From: Pararge aegeria
Lineage: Eukaryota; Arthropoda; Insecta; Lepidoptera; Nymphalidae
Length of the DNA: 64,000 nt
Reading direction: 5' to 3'
Assembly: GCF_905163445.1 (NCBI RefSeq)
Contig: NC_053182.1
Span: forward strand, 20,977,501 to 21,041,500
In this document: positions 1 through 12,000 of the stretch, piece after piece
How the letters are laid out: each line of letters begins with the position of its first letter
Position numbering within the stretch: the first letter of the stretch is position 1
The notes under the pieces: generated by a model
Told to the model about the DNA's origin: nothing
What the model saw: only the letters and a program-made list of their open reading frames with translations
Databases searched by the model: none
Position numbers and translations under genes: made by a program

Positions 1-231
1 CAGTCAATTTTCCGTTCAGCTATATAGGATACATGTTTATAACAGTTTTTTTTGTAAGTTATATCGACAATATTCCTCAGTGCAGAAATACGTAATCTAA
101 ACTCCCAGTAAATAGCAAACCTCAATGAAATGAGTTTTACTTTAGCTTTGCATCTCAAATACAACAACAAGTGACTGATCATGCTTTCTCGCTCTTTAGC
201 TCATAATTGTACAACTAATATAAAAGTGTTA

Positions 232-496
232 AAGAAGCGAAAGCTCAGTGGTTAGGAGCTCGACTCCATTTTCGGTGGGCTGAATTCAAATCACTTTTTA
301 TCATTACTTGCTTCAACAGTGAAGGAAAACATCGTGAGGAAACCTGCATGGCTGAGAGTTCTCCATAAAGTTCTCAAAGGTGTGTGGAGTCCACCAATCC
401 GCACTGGGCCAACGTGGTGGACTACAGCCTTAACCCCTTCTCATTGTGGGAGGAGTCCCGACCCCTGTAGTGGGTCGGTAAATGATGAATGATGAA
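232..496 (+). repeat. SINE-A (tRNA-derived)
   Basis: tRNA-like head with box A (AGCTCAGTGGTTAGGA) and degraded box B, then the shared body CGGTGAAGGAAAACATCGTG, CCGCACTGGGCC and GTGGGAGGAG, ending near GGGTCGGTAAATGATGA. Confidence 0.75.
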
Positions 497-531
497 AATA
501 CATGCAACACATACATTAACACACTTTTTGA

Positions 532-800
532 GCGGTGATAGCTCAGTGGTTCGGACTTCTGCCTTCTTTTCCCCGAAACGTAGCTCTTAACTTTTCGCAA
601 TAATGTGCGTTTTTAATTTAATCAATTGAAATAATAATGCTTTAATGGTGAGAAAACCAGCATGCCTGAGAGTTCCCATAATGTTCGCAAAAGGCGTGTG
701 AAGTCTACCAATCAGTAGTAGGCCAGCGTGGTGGACTACGGACTTACCCTTTTCATTCCCGAGACCCGTGTCCTGCACTGGGCCGGTAATGGGTTATTTT
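532..800 (+). repeat. SINE-A (tRNA-derived)
   Basis: GCGGTGATAGCTCAGTGGTT head, GGTGAGAAAACCAGCATGCC body, GGGCCGGTAATGGGTTA end. Directly follows the copy at 232. Confidence 0.7.
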
Positions 801-1317
801 TCTTGGGTTACATTAGAAATAACACCAACAGCGAATGGATTCCAAGCATCGTCGTTACTAAGAAATTCTGCAATTTTTTATTAACAATTGTTTTAACTTG
901 CGCTTTAGGAGATCTTAGTTATTACCTTTTGTATATAACGATATAAGCGTTAATCAACCCCCATTCCGAAAGATCTGTGCTGCACCAATGCAAAACATCA
1001 TTCTGTTAAATATTGAACTGCGCTACAAGCAATCTAAAACTCGTTGCAAGAGACACCTTTTTTAATATTACTTATGTCGTGTTTTAAACACGCTTGTAAA
1101 AATATGATTACTTATCTATAAGTAGGTACAAAGAATTAGCCAAATTTATAATCAAATAAATATTTTTTTTGGTGGCATGTTTTGTTTTATTTCAACTTAC
1201 CCTACGTTTTTTGCGATTCCTTATCTCAGATCCCAAATGGGATTTTTAAAAACCCACGAATGTCTATTCTTTATAACCATTACATTAACATGTATTCATA
1301 ATAGTAAAAATATAGTA
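801..1317. other. No feature recognised
   Basis: AT-rich sequence between SINEs. A 72-codon ORF overlaps the SINE end and looks like chance. Confidence 0.5.
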
Positions 1318-1500
1318 AAACAATACACACATCGCAATCAAGCTACAAAATAAGCGTAGCTTCTATTATGGGCACTAAGATGACTGATGAATATTTTTAT
1401 GAATAATATACTTAAATACCTAATTATAATATGCATATAAACACCCAGATACTGAAAATCATTCGTTTTCATCACACAAACATTTTCCAGCTGAGCCAAA
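1318..1500 (-). repeat. SINE-C fragment
   Basis: ACACACATCGCAATCAAGCT, ACTAAGATGACTGATGAATA, AAACACCCAGATACTGAAAA; antisense of the family at 9166. Confidence 0.65.
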
Positions 1501-1864
1501 AGTCATTGTTATGTAAAAACTACATAAAAAATCGGTCTACACAAAACTATGCATGTGTGTGCGCTGGGTAAGCCTTATGTACCAATTAACAAGGAACTGT
1601 TTTCTTGGAAACTGTTTTCTCAAAATAGGTCATAAATCAGAAAACCGAAACGCTGTAATTTGGCAGAAAACTACTGACGTTAATGACAAACAGTCAGCAC
1701 AACACATTAAATTTTAAGGTATTTTCAAATTTAGATTAAATATTCCCATTCTATCATACAGATTTATAATACTATATCCATTGTAGTCCAGTGTCGGTTG
1801 TGCACGATTAAATAAATTTTACGCGTCGACTTTTAACTACAGCAATTCAATTCAAAATTTCTTC

Positions 1865-2050
1865 ATTCATGTAGGCCTATCGCAGGCAGCTATGAAGCGT
1901 TCATACACATATGTTTAGATAATTGTAAGGGGATGGTGATAACTTCGTTCGCCAACTTAAACCTAAAGCTACGAGGGTTCCACGCCCTGGTCTAAGAAGA
2001 GCCCACAACATACTTAGGTGGGTATTTTTTTTGTTATCACCATCTTGCAT
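1865..2050 (-). repeat. LINE 3' tail fragment
   Basis: Reverse complement of the tail seen at 47500 (GATGGTGATAAC ... CTACGAGGGTTCCACGCCC ... AGAAGAGCCCACAAC ... GTTATCACCATC). Confidence 0.65.
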
Positions 2051-2309
2051 TAAATTAATATTGAGCTATGAAGTTAGGGCAATTCACACCCAAGCTTTTC
2101 GTTTCAGTAATCCTTAACATTATTCGTTCGATACTCGATGTCTGAGAAAAAGCCCGTAACATTGTTTTAATATGTTACTATTGGTACAGATTAATTCGTA
2201 TCGTACTATTGTATTTGTAAATCTGGCTCGTAAGACAAGTCCTATTGAAGGAACACGTAGCTTCAGGACTTACCGTAGGTACAAAGTAAAACATCTTGGC
2301 TGTATCGAG

Positions 2310-2460
2310 TGTGAAATATTCTTTATTCCCTATATACCTTTCATGTATTGATCACAGGCACTTATGAAGCGTTCATACATAGGTATAAGTTTACATAATT
2401 GTGAAAAGGTGATAACTTTGTTCGACAACTTAATCCTATATTTCATGCGACCTACAAACA
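2310..2460 (-). repeat. LINE 3' tail fragment
   Basis: Begins TATTCTTTATTCCC, then GGCACTTATGAAGCGTTCATAC, shared with 1880-1920; same family and orientation as the fragment at 1865. Confidence 0.5.
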
Positions 2461-2548
2461 TACATTACAGTGACGCGGCGAGCGACCGCTCGTCTCGACG
2501 CGGTAACCCCGACTAAAATATTTCGATAATACGAGTAGCTTTTTTTTT

Positions 2549-2835
2549 ATTCCACTACAAGTTAACCCTTGATTGCAATCTCATCTGTTAGTAAGTGATG
2601 ATGCAGTCTAAGATGGTAGAGGGCTAACCTCTTAGAGAGTATTGTAGTCACACCCCTTATCGGTTTCTACACGACATCGAAACGGAATACAAAATCGCTT
2701 AACGGCACGTTTTTGTTGGTTAGCCACGGCCAAAGACCAGAGAAAATTCAGAAATTATAAATTCCCAGTGTCTGTCGGGACTGGGACCTCCTACTTCAAT
2801 TCACAGAGCTCACCGTTGTCGTCAGATCTGTGTAT
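2549..2835 (-). repeat. SINE-B (tRNA-derived, GGTCTGGTCTGG body)
   Basis: TCCACTACAAGTTAACCCTT at the left, CTAGCCACGGC-type body reversed, and GCTCACCGTTGTC at the right. Just upstream of exon 1. Confidence 0.7.
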
Positions 2836-2921
2836 CTACGTTTTTTCGTAGTTTCCATATTGCTTTAATATATTAACTGTGGTTATAGTCTTTGGCGCAA
2901 TCACAGAAGTAGGTACCTACA

Positions 2922-3068
2922 ATGGAGGGTAGCAATGTCGTGGACTGCGGCGTCGGCAGCTGCGTGTGCGGCCACCGGCCGACGCTGGGCGTGCTCAAGG
3001 ACGTGCAGAAGGCGTACGAGGACCGGATGGACATGATCACCAGGTCTGGCGGCGCCAATAAGTTACAG
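2922..3068 (+). CDS. Coiled-coil gene exon 1 (start exon)
   Basis: Forty-nine codons beginning with ATG and ending at donor GTACGT. An in-frame TAG lies four codons upstream, which fixes the start within this exon. The peptide has a Cys/Gly-rich head (CGVGSCVCGH) followed by a helical stretch (LKDVQKAYEDRMDMI). Ends in phase 0. Confidence 0.75.
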
Positions 3069-6000
3069 GTACGTGTGACTATATTTTTAGCACTTTGAAC
3101 ACACATTCCACCTCCCTGGCCATTTTTTATTCAAGATTTGACCACCTCGAATTTAAGTAGGAGTTTCCGGGTTCAATTCCCGACACAGGTAATTTGGAAA
3201 ATTATAATTTCTGAATTTTCTCTGGTCTGGTCTGGTGGGAGTCTTTGGCCGTGGCTAGTTACCACCCTACCGACAAAGACGTGCCGCCAAATCGCTAAGA
3301 TTTGGTGTTACTGTGCGATGTCGCGTAGAAACCGATTAGGGGTGTGATTACCATACTACCAAGCAGGTGAGCCCGCTATCGTCTTAGACTGCCACCAGGT
3401 GAGATTGCAGTCAAGGGCTAACTTGTAGTGGAACAAAGAAAAACCATTATCAACCCGATAGCGGTGCCCCGCGGCTTTGTTCACGTATGGGTCAACCTTT
3501 AAAGAGGATAAATTCCTCGATACTTTATTCTAGCGTAACTTTACAACTAAACAAGCGCGATTTACCTGTTATTGTTAGGTATGTCTTCAGCAGACTCACC
3601 AGGAGGTATTTGTAACAGATGCAGGTGGAAGTTCTGCAGTCTTGGGTCAGCGACCTGGTAAGCCAGAACACGCTCCTCTCGCGCACTGTCGAAGATTTGG
3701 AGACAGAGGTCACGTCTCGTCTACTGCTGGAGCGACGCAAACATTCCGAGGTATGTTCTATGTGTCTTCACCTTAAATCTGTACCTACGTATGTTTATTT
3801 TTTAGTTTTAAAAGACCATTTCCGGTAAATATATATATAGCCTGTTCGCATTTAACTTCGTCGTTTTGAGGTTTTCGCGAAAAAACGTAGCGTAACGTTT
3901 TATCACCTTTACTAAAAGACTATAATTGTTTGTCTTATGTAAAACTAGCTGACCCGCGCAACTTCGTCTGCACCGAATCGGTTATTAGAGGTTTTAATAT
4001 CTTAAAAATCCTAGAAACGAATTGCAGCGCTAAAAATTTGAGTAATTTACAAAGGAATTTGCAGGTATATGATAAAAATTCATATCTATAAAACTATTTA
4101 TTTGGATTAGGATTAATATCATGATAGGAATTTTAACATCTTACGAATACCTATACCCGTGTTTTGAACGAAAAATTATAGAAAAAGCAGTTATTGTGAC
4201 TTAACCATAACAGTAAGACATATGGCCTCGCGGATTCTTTTGCAGATATTCATGATTAGTCTAAACATGTACCTAGTACATTATTTTAATATATCATCAA
4301 TCATTTTCGCGGCGTACGCCAATAAAACTCTAAGTCGGTATGAAATCGTTATATATCAGCCAATCTACAGAAAACCATTGTAAAATATGCACTAAAACCA
4401 TCCATCCATACATCCATCCTCACAAACTTTCGCATTTATAATATTCGATCGTTGTACCATATGCCTTGCGACTTGCTGGTATCTGTGAAGAGTTATGTCC
4501 TTGATCTCCGACAATATTTATCAGTTCTTCATTAAACTCAACAATACATGCTTGATAGTACACACTTTCATATCAAGTAAAATTGATTAAAAATGTTTCT
4601 CCAGTTTCTCAGAGGAAACTTATTGTTTATCAGGACAAAAAGTAACTAAAGTAGGTATATAAATCTGGGATCTATATAAATGCCATTACTTCGGCGGTAC
4701 GCAGCATTGACCTATGTTTATGACAGGTCAACCATTTTACAATCAAGAGTGAAAGAATGTGCCTGAATTAAACCTTACTACAAAGTTTGAAATGGGACAA
4801 AGTCGCTTGTGCCTCTAAACTTTTAATAATTTTCATAAGAAGTAAGAAGATTCCTCATCAGCTAGAATCTGTACGGGATTTGAAAACTCGAATATAAGAG
4901 GACACTCTGAGAATCTGTCAAAGACCATGAAAGCCGACTAAAACTTGTTGTATGGATGCAGATGGAGTGTGAGCTTCGCGCGGAAGCGGCGATACTCCGA
5001 AAACGATTGAATAGAAAGGACTCCGATCTTCGTGGACTCCTGGAAGTTTTGCGACGGTTGCGAGAGTTTGATTATTGCACCATTGACGGTATTCACTTCA
5101 ATGAGGTCACGGAGTCTGATATATTTGGTTCCATGTTGTGGTAAGTATTATTGAAGAACAAGTTCTTTTTAAATTTGGAATTTACTCTCTCTGTTTAAAA
5201 TGTTACCCCATGATTTCTGTTCTTTCTTTTAATTCCAAAAAATCTAACTATCTATACTTCTTTGTATTTATAGCTAAGCTTTCGTTTAGCAAGTTCGTCT
5301 TAAATAATTGCTAGGTAAAGAAAACACACTTTTTCGATAAATAATATCGGAAACTTGAAGCACGCAAAGCCACGTGAAGTTAGATTCAAAGACTAAATGA
5401 GGTGTGGTCTTGTTACGAGAACGCAACAGACTATGTCAAGCACTTTTGACCTAACACCGTAACTGAGGCCTCTTCCGACACTATTCGTCTACGAGCATTC
5501 AATATAACTAACACTTGGTAATAACCGTTGGAGAATTACTAAAGTTGGCAATCGTTAGCTGAGCAAGACAACCGATGAGCCGTCTTAATTTCTATAGTCT
5601 CTTCTAAAAGAAAGGAGGGCTATTTTTAGTAATGGGTTATTTTTAATTAGACTCGTATTTTTCCCTCAAGTCATTCGAACTATACTCTGTCGTTATTCCA
5701 GCTTTCCTCATACCTTAACTTGTATGCCAGTCTACAATGTTATTATCATCACACCAACCCATTACCGGCCCAATACAATCTGCTGTGGCAATGTTACAAT
5801 CTGTAGAGATTGGCCCAGTCCGGATTGATGAACTCCACACACCTTTGAGAACATTATGTAAATCTCTCAGCTATGCAGGTTTACTCATGATGTTTTTGCA
5901 ATTGATATTTTGGGTACTTAATATATTTATAAAACACAGAACTTAAAAGTTAGAGATGCGTGCTGGGATTCGAAATCGCCCCCCTCCCCCACCCGAAAGT

Positions 6001-9000
6001 GAATGCGAGTGCCTACCCGTGCTATCACCGCTTATACAATGTTAATGTGCAGGTAATTGTTCCAGGCCCCAGCGGAAACTCGAGCAAGGTGACTCCGGGT
6101 GCAACAGTTTGAAACCAGAACGTGGCAGGAGTAGTAAAAACTACAATTTTTTATAGTGTTATACCTGAACTTTAGCTGTGTCTCTACCTTTTGATATAAT
6201 TGCCTTTTGGCCGTATTTGCTTTTTGTTTTACCGTATTGTATTTTTTTTCCAATAAATTGGAGAATTTTGGCTTCAATGCACTTGTTTCATTTCCCTTCT
6301 CGAATTTAAGTACAAGTAATACGCGTCCTAACCCGGTATTGCTTATTTTAAAGGAGCTTTAGCGCCGGAAAATAATAATCAATCTAATCCAAAATCTTCC
6401 TAGATAAGGATAGCAGTAATAAACTCGATCTGTCTGAAGATATTGGCATCGATTGATTATATTAACTTCAGGCGTAATTTAGCAATATCACCGTTACGAA
6501 CTTTTATGAACGACTGCCTAAATACTTCCGACTTCGTAAGAAATTACAATGGAATTTAAGTAGTGTCTAGGAAATTAATAATTTCTGAGTTTACCACCCT
6601 ACCGACAAAGACGTGCCGCTAAGCGATTTAGTGTTTTGGTGCGACGATGTCGCGTAGAAATCGATTATAACTGCCATATCTAACAGGTTAGCCTGTTATC
6701 ATCTTAGGCTACATCATATCTTACCACGTGAGATTGTAGCCAAGAGATACCGGGTAGTGTAATAAAAGTAAATCATTAAGAATTATTGTTCCATTCTAGA
6801 AAGAGAAGAATAAAAAGATAGGCGGGAAGGTCAACGAGATGAAGATGCTGACTGAATCGCTCAAGTTAGAAAATGCCAGTAAAGACAGGTAAATATTACA
6901 TGCTATAACTTATACTTATTGATTTTGAGGAAGAGTGTTACTTGGTCTAGCCTAGAACGCATAGTGGAGAGTTATTTTCATTTTCAATGTTGCGGCAATT
7001 TTCAAGATTTACGGCGCTCTTCTCCCTCTCTCGCGCTACAAGTTTTTAAATCTAGAATAGTTCATATTCTCAATAGTCAGTTCATAGATACCGTTCGCAG
7101 AGTAATCTATATACGAGTATATATAAAAATGAAATGCTGTTCGTTAGTCTCACTAAAAATCGACAACGGCTGGAACGATTTGGCTAATTTAGGTCTTGAT
7201 TTGTGGAAGTTTAGGGCAGGTTTAAACAGTGAGAAAATGAAAACATAACTCCTCCTAAACAGCTGGAACGATTTTGATGAAATAATGTGTGTATATTGCC
7301 ATGGGTTTCTGGTTTGCTTGAAACCACTATTAAACTCTGTAGGACACGCTTCACCAGGCAGGACGATGTCTGGTTTTACATAATAATTTGATTTTTCAGA
7401 ATTACTTAGGTATTTTATATAACTTTGTTAACCTCTGGTATGCCTGAACGTGGATCAGCGCAAAGCAGTTATCTGCCGGAACGTGGATCCACGCTCTCCG
7501 ACCAGCAGACAATTTTTTATAATTTTCTCTCATAAAAACGATGCAGAAGTGTCAAAATCGCTTGCGTCCTTGAATGAATGAATGTACCAAATTCTCTTAT
7601 ACCTGTCTTTAGTTCAGAAACTTGTTCATTCGTGTCACTGAATACTCGACTTCGTTGAGAACTAAGTGTTTGATTTTTTGTAATTACTGGACACAGTGAG
7701 TATATTTTTGTGTTATTTCAATAATTTCTTTCATTTAGAATAGTTTTCAATAAAATCTTATGAGAAATTTATGCAATTACTAAAATAATTAGAAGTAAAC
7801 GATTTGTCGGTTAGTTTTTTTTTTCAAATTTATTCATAACTATTGTATTTCTTTCATTCTGAGTGCGTGTTATATATAGTTTTGAAGACTTTTTTGTCAA
7901 GATCTTCAATTTGCAAAGTGTTTTCGTCCATAATTCATAGTTTATTCAGAATCTTTGTTTTTCGATAGTCTTACCGCATATTGAGCGCGGATCCGCGTTC
8001 CGGCTAAGACGTACAGGGTGTTCAAATTTATACCACGCACTTTACTTGTTTATTTACTTTATTGAGTTGTCCAGAAAATATTTTGAGATATCTTGCATTG
8101 AACCTAACAATATTTTATTAATTTAATTTCAAGGTTATAAAATAATGGTGGTGTACCTAGATGTTGATAAGTATCTCAACAAAGGAGATTATTGCCTATG
8201 TCTTCGTGAAGCTATATGGCCTTGGAAAGAGACTCATTTTATAAAATTAAGTGCTTGTTTCATATGTAAAAAACGCACGAATTCTAAAATGCCTCGACAT
8301 TTATGTCTTCGGACTGACAAAAAAAGTACTTTTAAAATGATATTACACGCTAAACATTTTTGGTGTCGAAACTGTATGTTTGCCATATATGAACATTACA
8401 CAAATGACGAATGTAACATTTGTGCTGATTTCTAAATAACAAAAATTTAATTAAGTATTACAATGAGAAGGTTACTGTTATTTGTTTAAAACTAATAAAA
8501 AAATTCACATATAATTAGTTTTATTCTTTGACAAAGCAAGACTATACAAAATGTTGTAGAGGTAATTTATTTACATTTCGACTTCATGTCTTACATTATA
8601 ATTTTGCGCGCGGACCAATGATATTTTTCAAGTCCGTATTTTTCTAAGAAAAATTACCACTGACTTTAAACGGTGAAGGAAAACATCGTGAGGAAACCAG
8701 CAAGTCGAAGAACCTAGCAAGTTTGAGGACTTGTGATATCCACCAACACGCACTGGGTCAGCGCGGTGGATTATGATCCTGATTGGGTAGGCCATGCTCC
8801 TGCAGTGGAGTCGTTTAGAACGAAGGCTGATGATGATAGACATGCATTCATGAATATGAAAATAACTTTATCGATTCGAGTCGATTTGAATTTATGTAGC
8901 ATTTTTTGTTTTTGTAATAAAACCATTCCACTATACCTACTTAGTTCACATTGTTTTATTTCTAAACTAAAATAGTTACAGTAGGTGATACAATAATAAA

Positions 9001-12000
9001 GTACAAAATAAAATTTAAAAATTAAAAAAAATGGAACATCCTTTGTACAAATATACATGGCTTTGCCGGAACGCGGATCCGCGCGTTCGTATCACTCTGT
9101 TTTTCGCGGCAGATAGCGTAATTGTCAAATGGCTGCGTCCGGCATACCAAAGGTTAATGGGAGGTACGACGGCCGATAGGCGCATTGGGCATCGCCTGCT
9201 TCCTGAGTCCATGGCCGTGGGTTCGATTCCAACAACTGGAAAATGTACGATGAACATGAATTGTTTTCAGTGTCTGGGTGTTTATATGTATATTATAAGT
9301 TTTTATGTATATTATTCATAAAAATATTCATGAGCCATCTTAGTACCCATAACACAAGTTACTCTTACTTGGGGGCTACATGGCGTTGTGTGTACTGTTG
9401 TAGTACCTACCTATATATATATAGTATCGGCCATGGCTAGTTACCGCCCTACCGACAAAGGCGTTCCGCTTAGCTATTTAGCGTTCCGATACTATGTCGT
9501 GTAGAATCCGATTTTGGCTATGTGTTGAATATTACTATCATATCTCTAGCAGGTAAGCCCGTTACTATTATAGACTGCATCGTCACTTACGACCAATGAG
9601 ATTGCAGTTAAAGTAGTGGAAGAAAAAAACGCTGCATTCCCGTTTACTGGGATCCGGGACAGCAACATGTGATAACTGGTACTAAGACTAAGCACGAATC
9701 CGGGACTTTCCATCAATCACGAATTCCTCAAGTTTTCATTTCTATTTTAGGGAGATAAGAAGATTAAATAAAGACGTACAACAATATGAGCAGACAATAA
9801 TGACACTTAGAAAGGACTTATCGAGCAGCACATACCATACACCGTACGTATGCTTTCTCTCTTTTAATCCACCGATTTAAAATGCCCCACCAGAAAAAAA
9901 AAAAATGGATACATCCGTTTCTAGTATTACTTAAAACATGTAGCGCTAGCATGCGTGCCACGAGGTAATTGTCTGTACCCATTAAATGTATTATTCTATG
10001 GAGATAATCGAGATCATTGTAAATTATAGGTTTATAATCATTTTCCACCACCTGTTTGTTCTCGCTCATGTCCAAATCCTAAAGTGGCATGGCAGAGATA
10101 GGTACTAAGCGGTATGGCCGCCTTTTGTATTCTACTCCAATCTTTGTCTCTCTCTCCCTCATCATCATCACATCAACCCATTACAGGCCCACTAAAGGGC
10201 ACGGGTCTCTTCCCACGATGAGAAAGCAGGATAAGGCAGTCGTCCACCACGCTGGCCCAGTGCGGATTGGTGGACACACACACACACACACACTCCACAA
10301 AGCTTTAAGAACATTATGGAGAACTCTCGGGCATTTAGGTTTCGTCACGATGTTTTCTTTCACCGTTAAAGCAAGTGATATTTTAATTGCCAAAAACTTA
10401 CTAAGAAAAGGTATGTGTGCTGGGATTCGAATTCGCCCTCCCCGATAGTGAAGACGAAGTCCTACCCATTTGGCTATCACCGCGTGTATCTCTCTCTCCA
10501 TTATTCCTTTATTTCCTTAGTGTGTAGTGGTGTACAAATAAAGTAATATAAATAAATAAAATAAAACAAATGATTTTTCGTGGCACGCATGCTAGCCTTG
10601 CAGGTGTAAGTATATTTTTTTGAAAGTAAGAAAGAAAAATCGTCTTTAATATCACACATTTGTGTAAAATGTTACATTTGTGTCATAAATTTGTTTAAAA
10701 TAAAAATGTACATAATGCTGGTTCAGTATAGCTGCATACTAAAAAGCGCAACACTGGTTTTCAGCCAGCCCCCTTATCTTCGTCGTGGCTAAATCCTCGC
10801 GCCTAAATCTTGCAATCAAGTCAATCCTCTACGAATTTCCATTCCTTTTTTCCAGTCTTTTTAATTACTAGCTGTTAGTTGCGATTTTTTGCAAATCCCA
10901 TATTCCATTCCCCGAATTCCGGTTTCCTGGGATAAAAATTGCCTCCGTGCCATAAATAAAGATGAGTGGACATCCAAAAACCAACACACTTTCGCATTTT
11001 TAATAGTAGTAAGTATTTGTATTGTTATGAGTTATTATCCAAATCCAATTTCAGGGATGTCTCAAAAAAGGATGCTGAGGTCATGGCCGATATCTGCTGT
11101 TCGGGCACGAAAGAGGTATTCACAGTTCCACTATGAAATTCGCCACCTTAAAATATTATTGAGTATTGACGACTGTATTGGTCCACACACATAAAAGCAA
11201 GTAGGTTTCAACTGTAACCCTGATAGGTATTATCTTTCGCTTAGTAACTTCCCTCAAGTAAAGGCTATATATATGGAATAATAAGTGTTTGCCTGATATT
11301 CAGTCTACTATATATAGAGAGGTCACTTATGGCCTCGATAAGAAATCTCGAGTCTCAGCGGGCGATGCAAAGAACTACTCTGTATATCTCCCCTTCATTT
11401 TTTATTTGAACTCGTACTCACTTCGAGTGCCTCATCGTGAGGTATAGAGAGTTCTTTGCATCTCCCATCTTAAGTCATTTTCTAGATATCTTATGGTAAG
11501 GGACCTCTCAATAGACTGAACTGAATATCAGGCCCTCGAAGTGAGAACGAGTGAAAAGAAATGAAGAAATCCCTGATATGCGAACTTTGGTTTATAATAT
11601 TTCTTTTCATCCATTTAAAATTCTTCAACGAAAACGGAAATGTAATGTAGCAAAGAAAAGTTTAATTTTGGTGTGGGCAGTGTCGCGACTCGGAGCCGGT
11701 CAAAGAATACGGCGCTCTAGTGCGCAATGGCTCAGAGGTCTACCGGGAGCCGCAGTATCAGATGAACATGAGCATCAAGGTAGGTTTGTCGTTACGAGTA
11801 CAAGATATCGCAATCACAAAATTCAAAAAAAAATCTAAATTCATTTATTTATTTAGTAGGCCTACTTTATAAGCACTTTAAAAAGTCAAGTATGTCTGTT
11901 TGTAGCGACTCTACCACCGGTTCGGAAAGCAGATTCTACCAAGGAGAGCTCAGTTTTCAGATATTCACTAGTTGCTTTTTTTCCAACATCAACATTTACA

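Larger units (their letters stand above)
7428..9157. mobile_element. piggyBac-like element with TTAA ends
   Basis: TTAA at 7428-7431 and at 9154-9157 border inverted termini: CCTCTGGTATGCC on the left and CCTTTGGTATGCC (read inward) on the right. TTAA duplication and CCYTTG-type ends are the signature of the piggyBac superfamily. Inside are four copies, in both orientations, of a GCCGGAACGYGGATCCRCGC-like palindromic motif (about 7443, 7472, 7984 and 9064). It contains a 96-codon Cys-rich ORF at 8145 but no full transposase, so it is non-autonomous or deleted. A SINE fragment sits within it (8659-8815). It lies in intron 4 of the coiled-coil gene. Confidence 0.75.

Noticed and set aside
8771..9058. 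95-codon antisense ORF inside the piggyBac-like element
   Set aside because: AT-rich low-complexity translation partly over a SINE fragment; no domain.
9015..9321. Two 80-96 codon ORFs across the piggyBac-like end
   Set aside because: They are translations of a SINE-C and of the transposon terminus.
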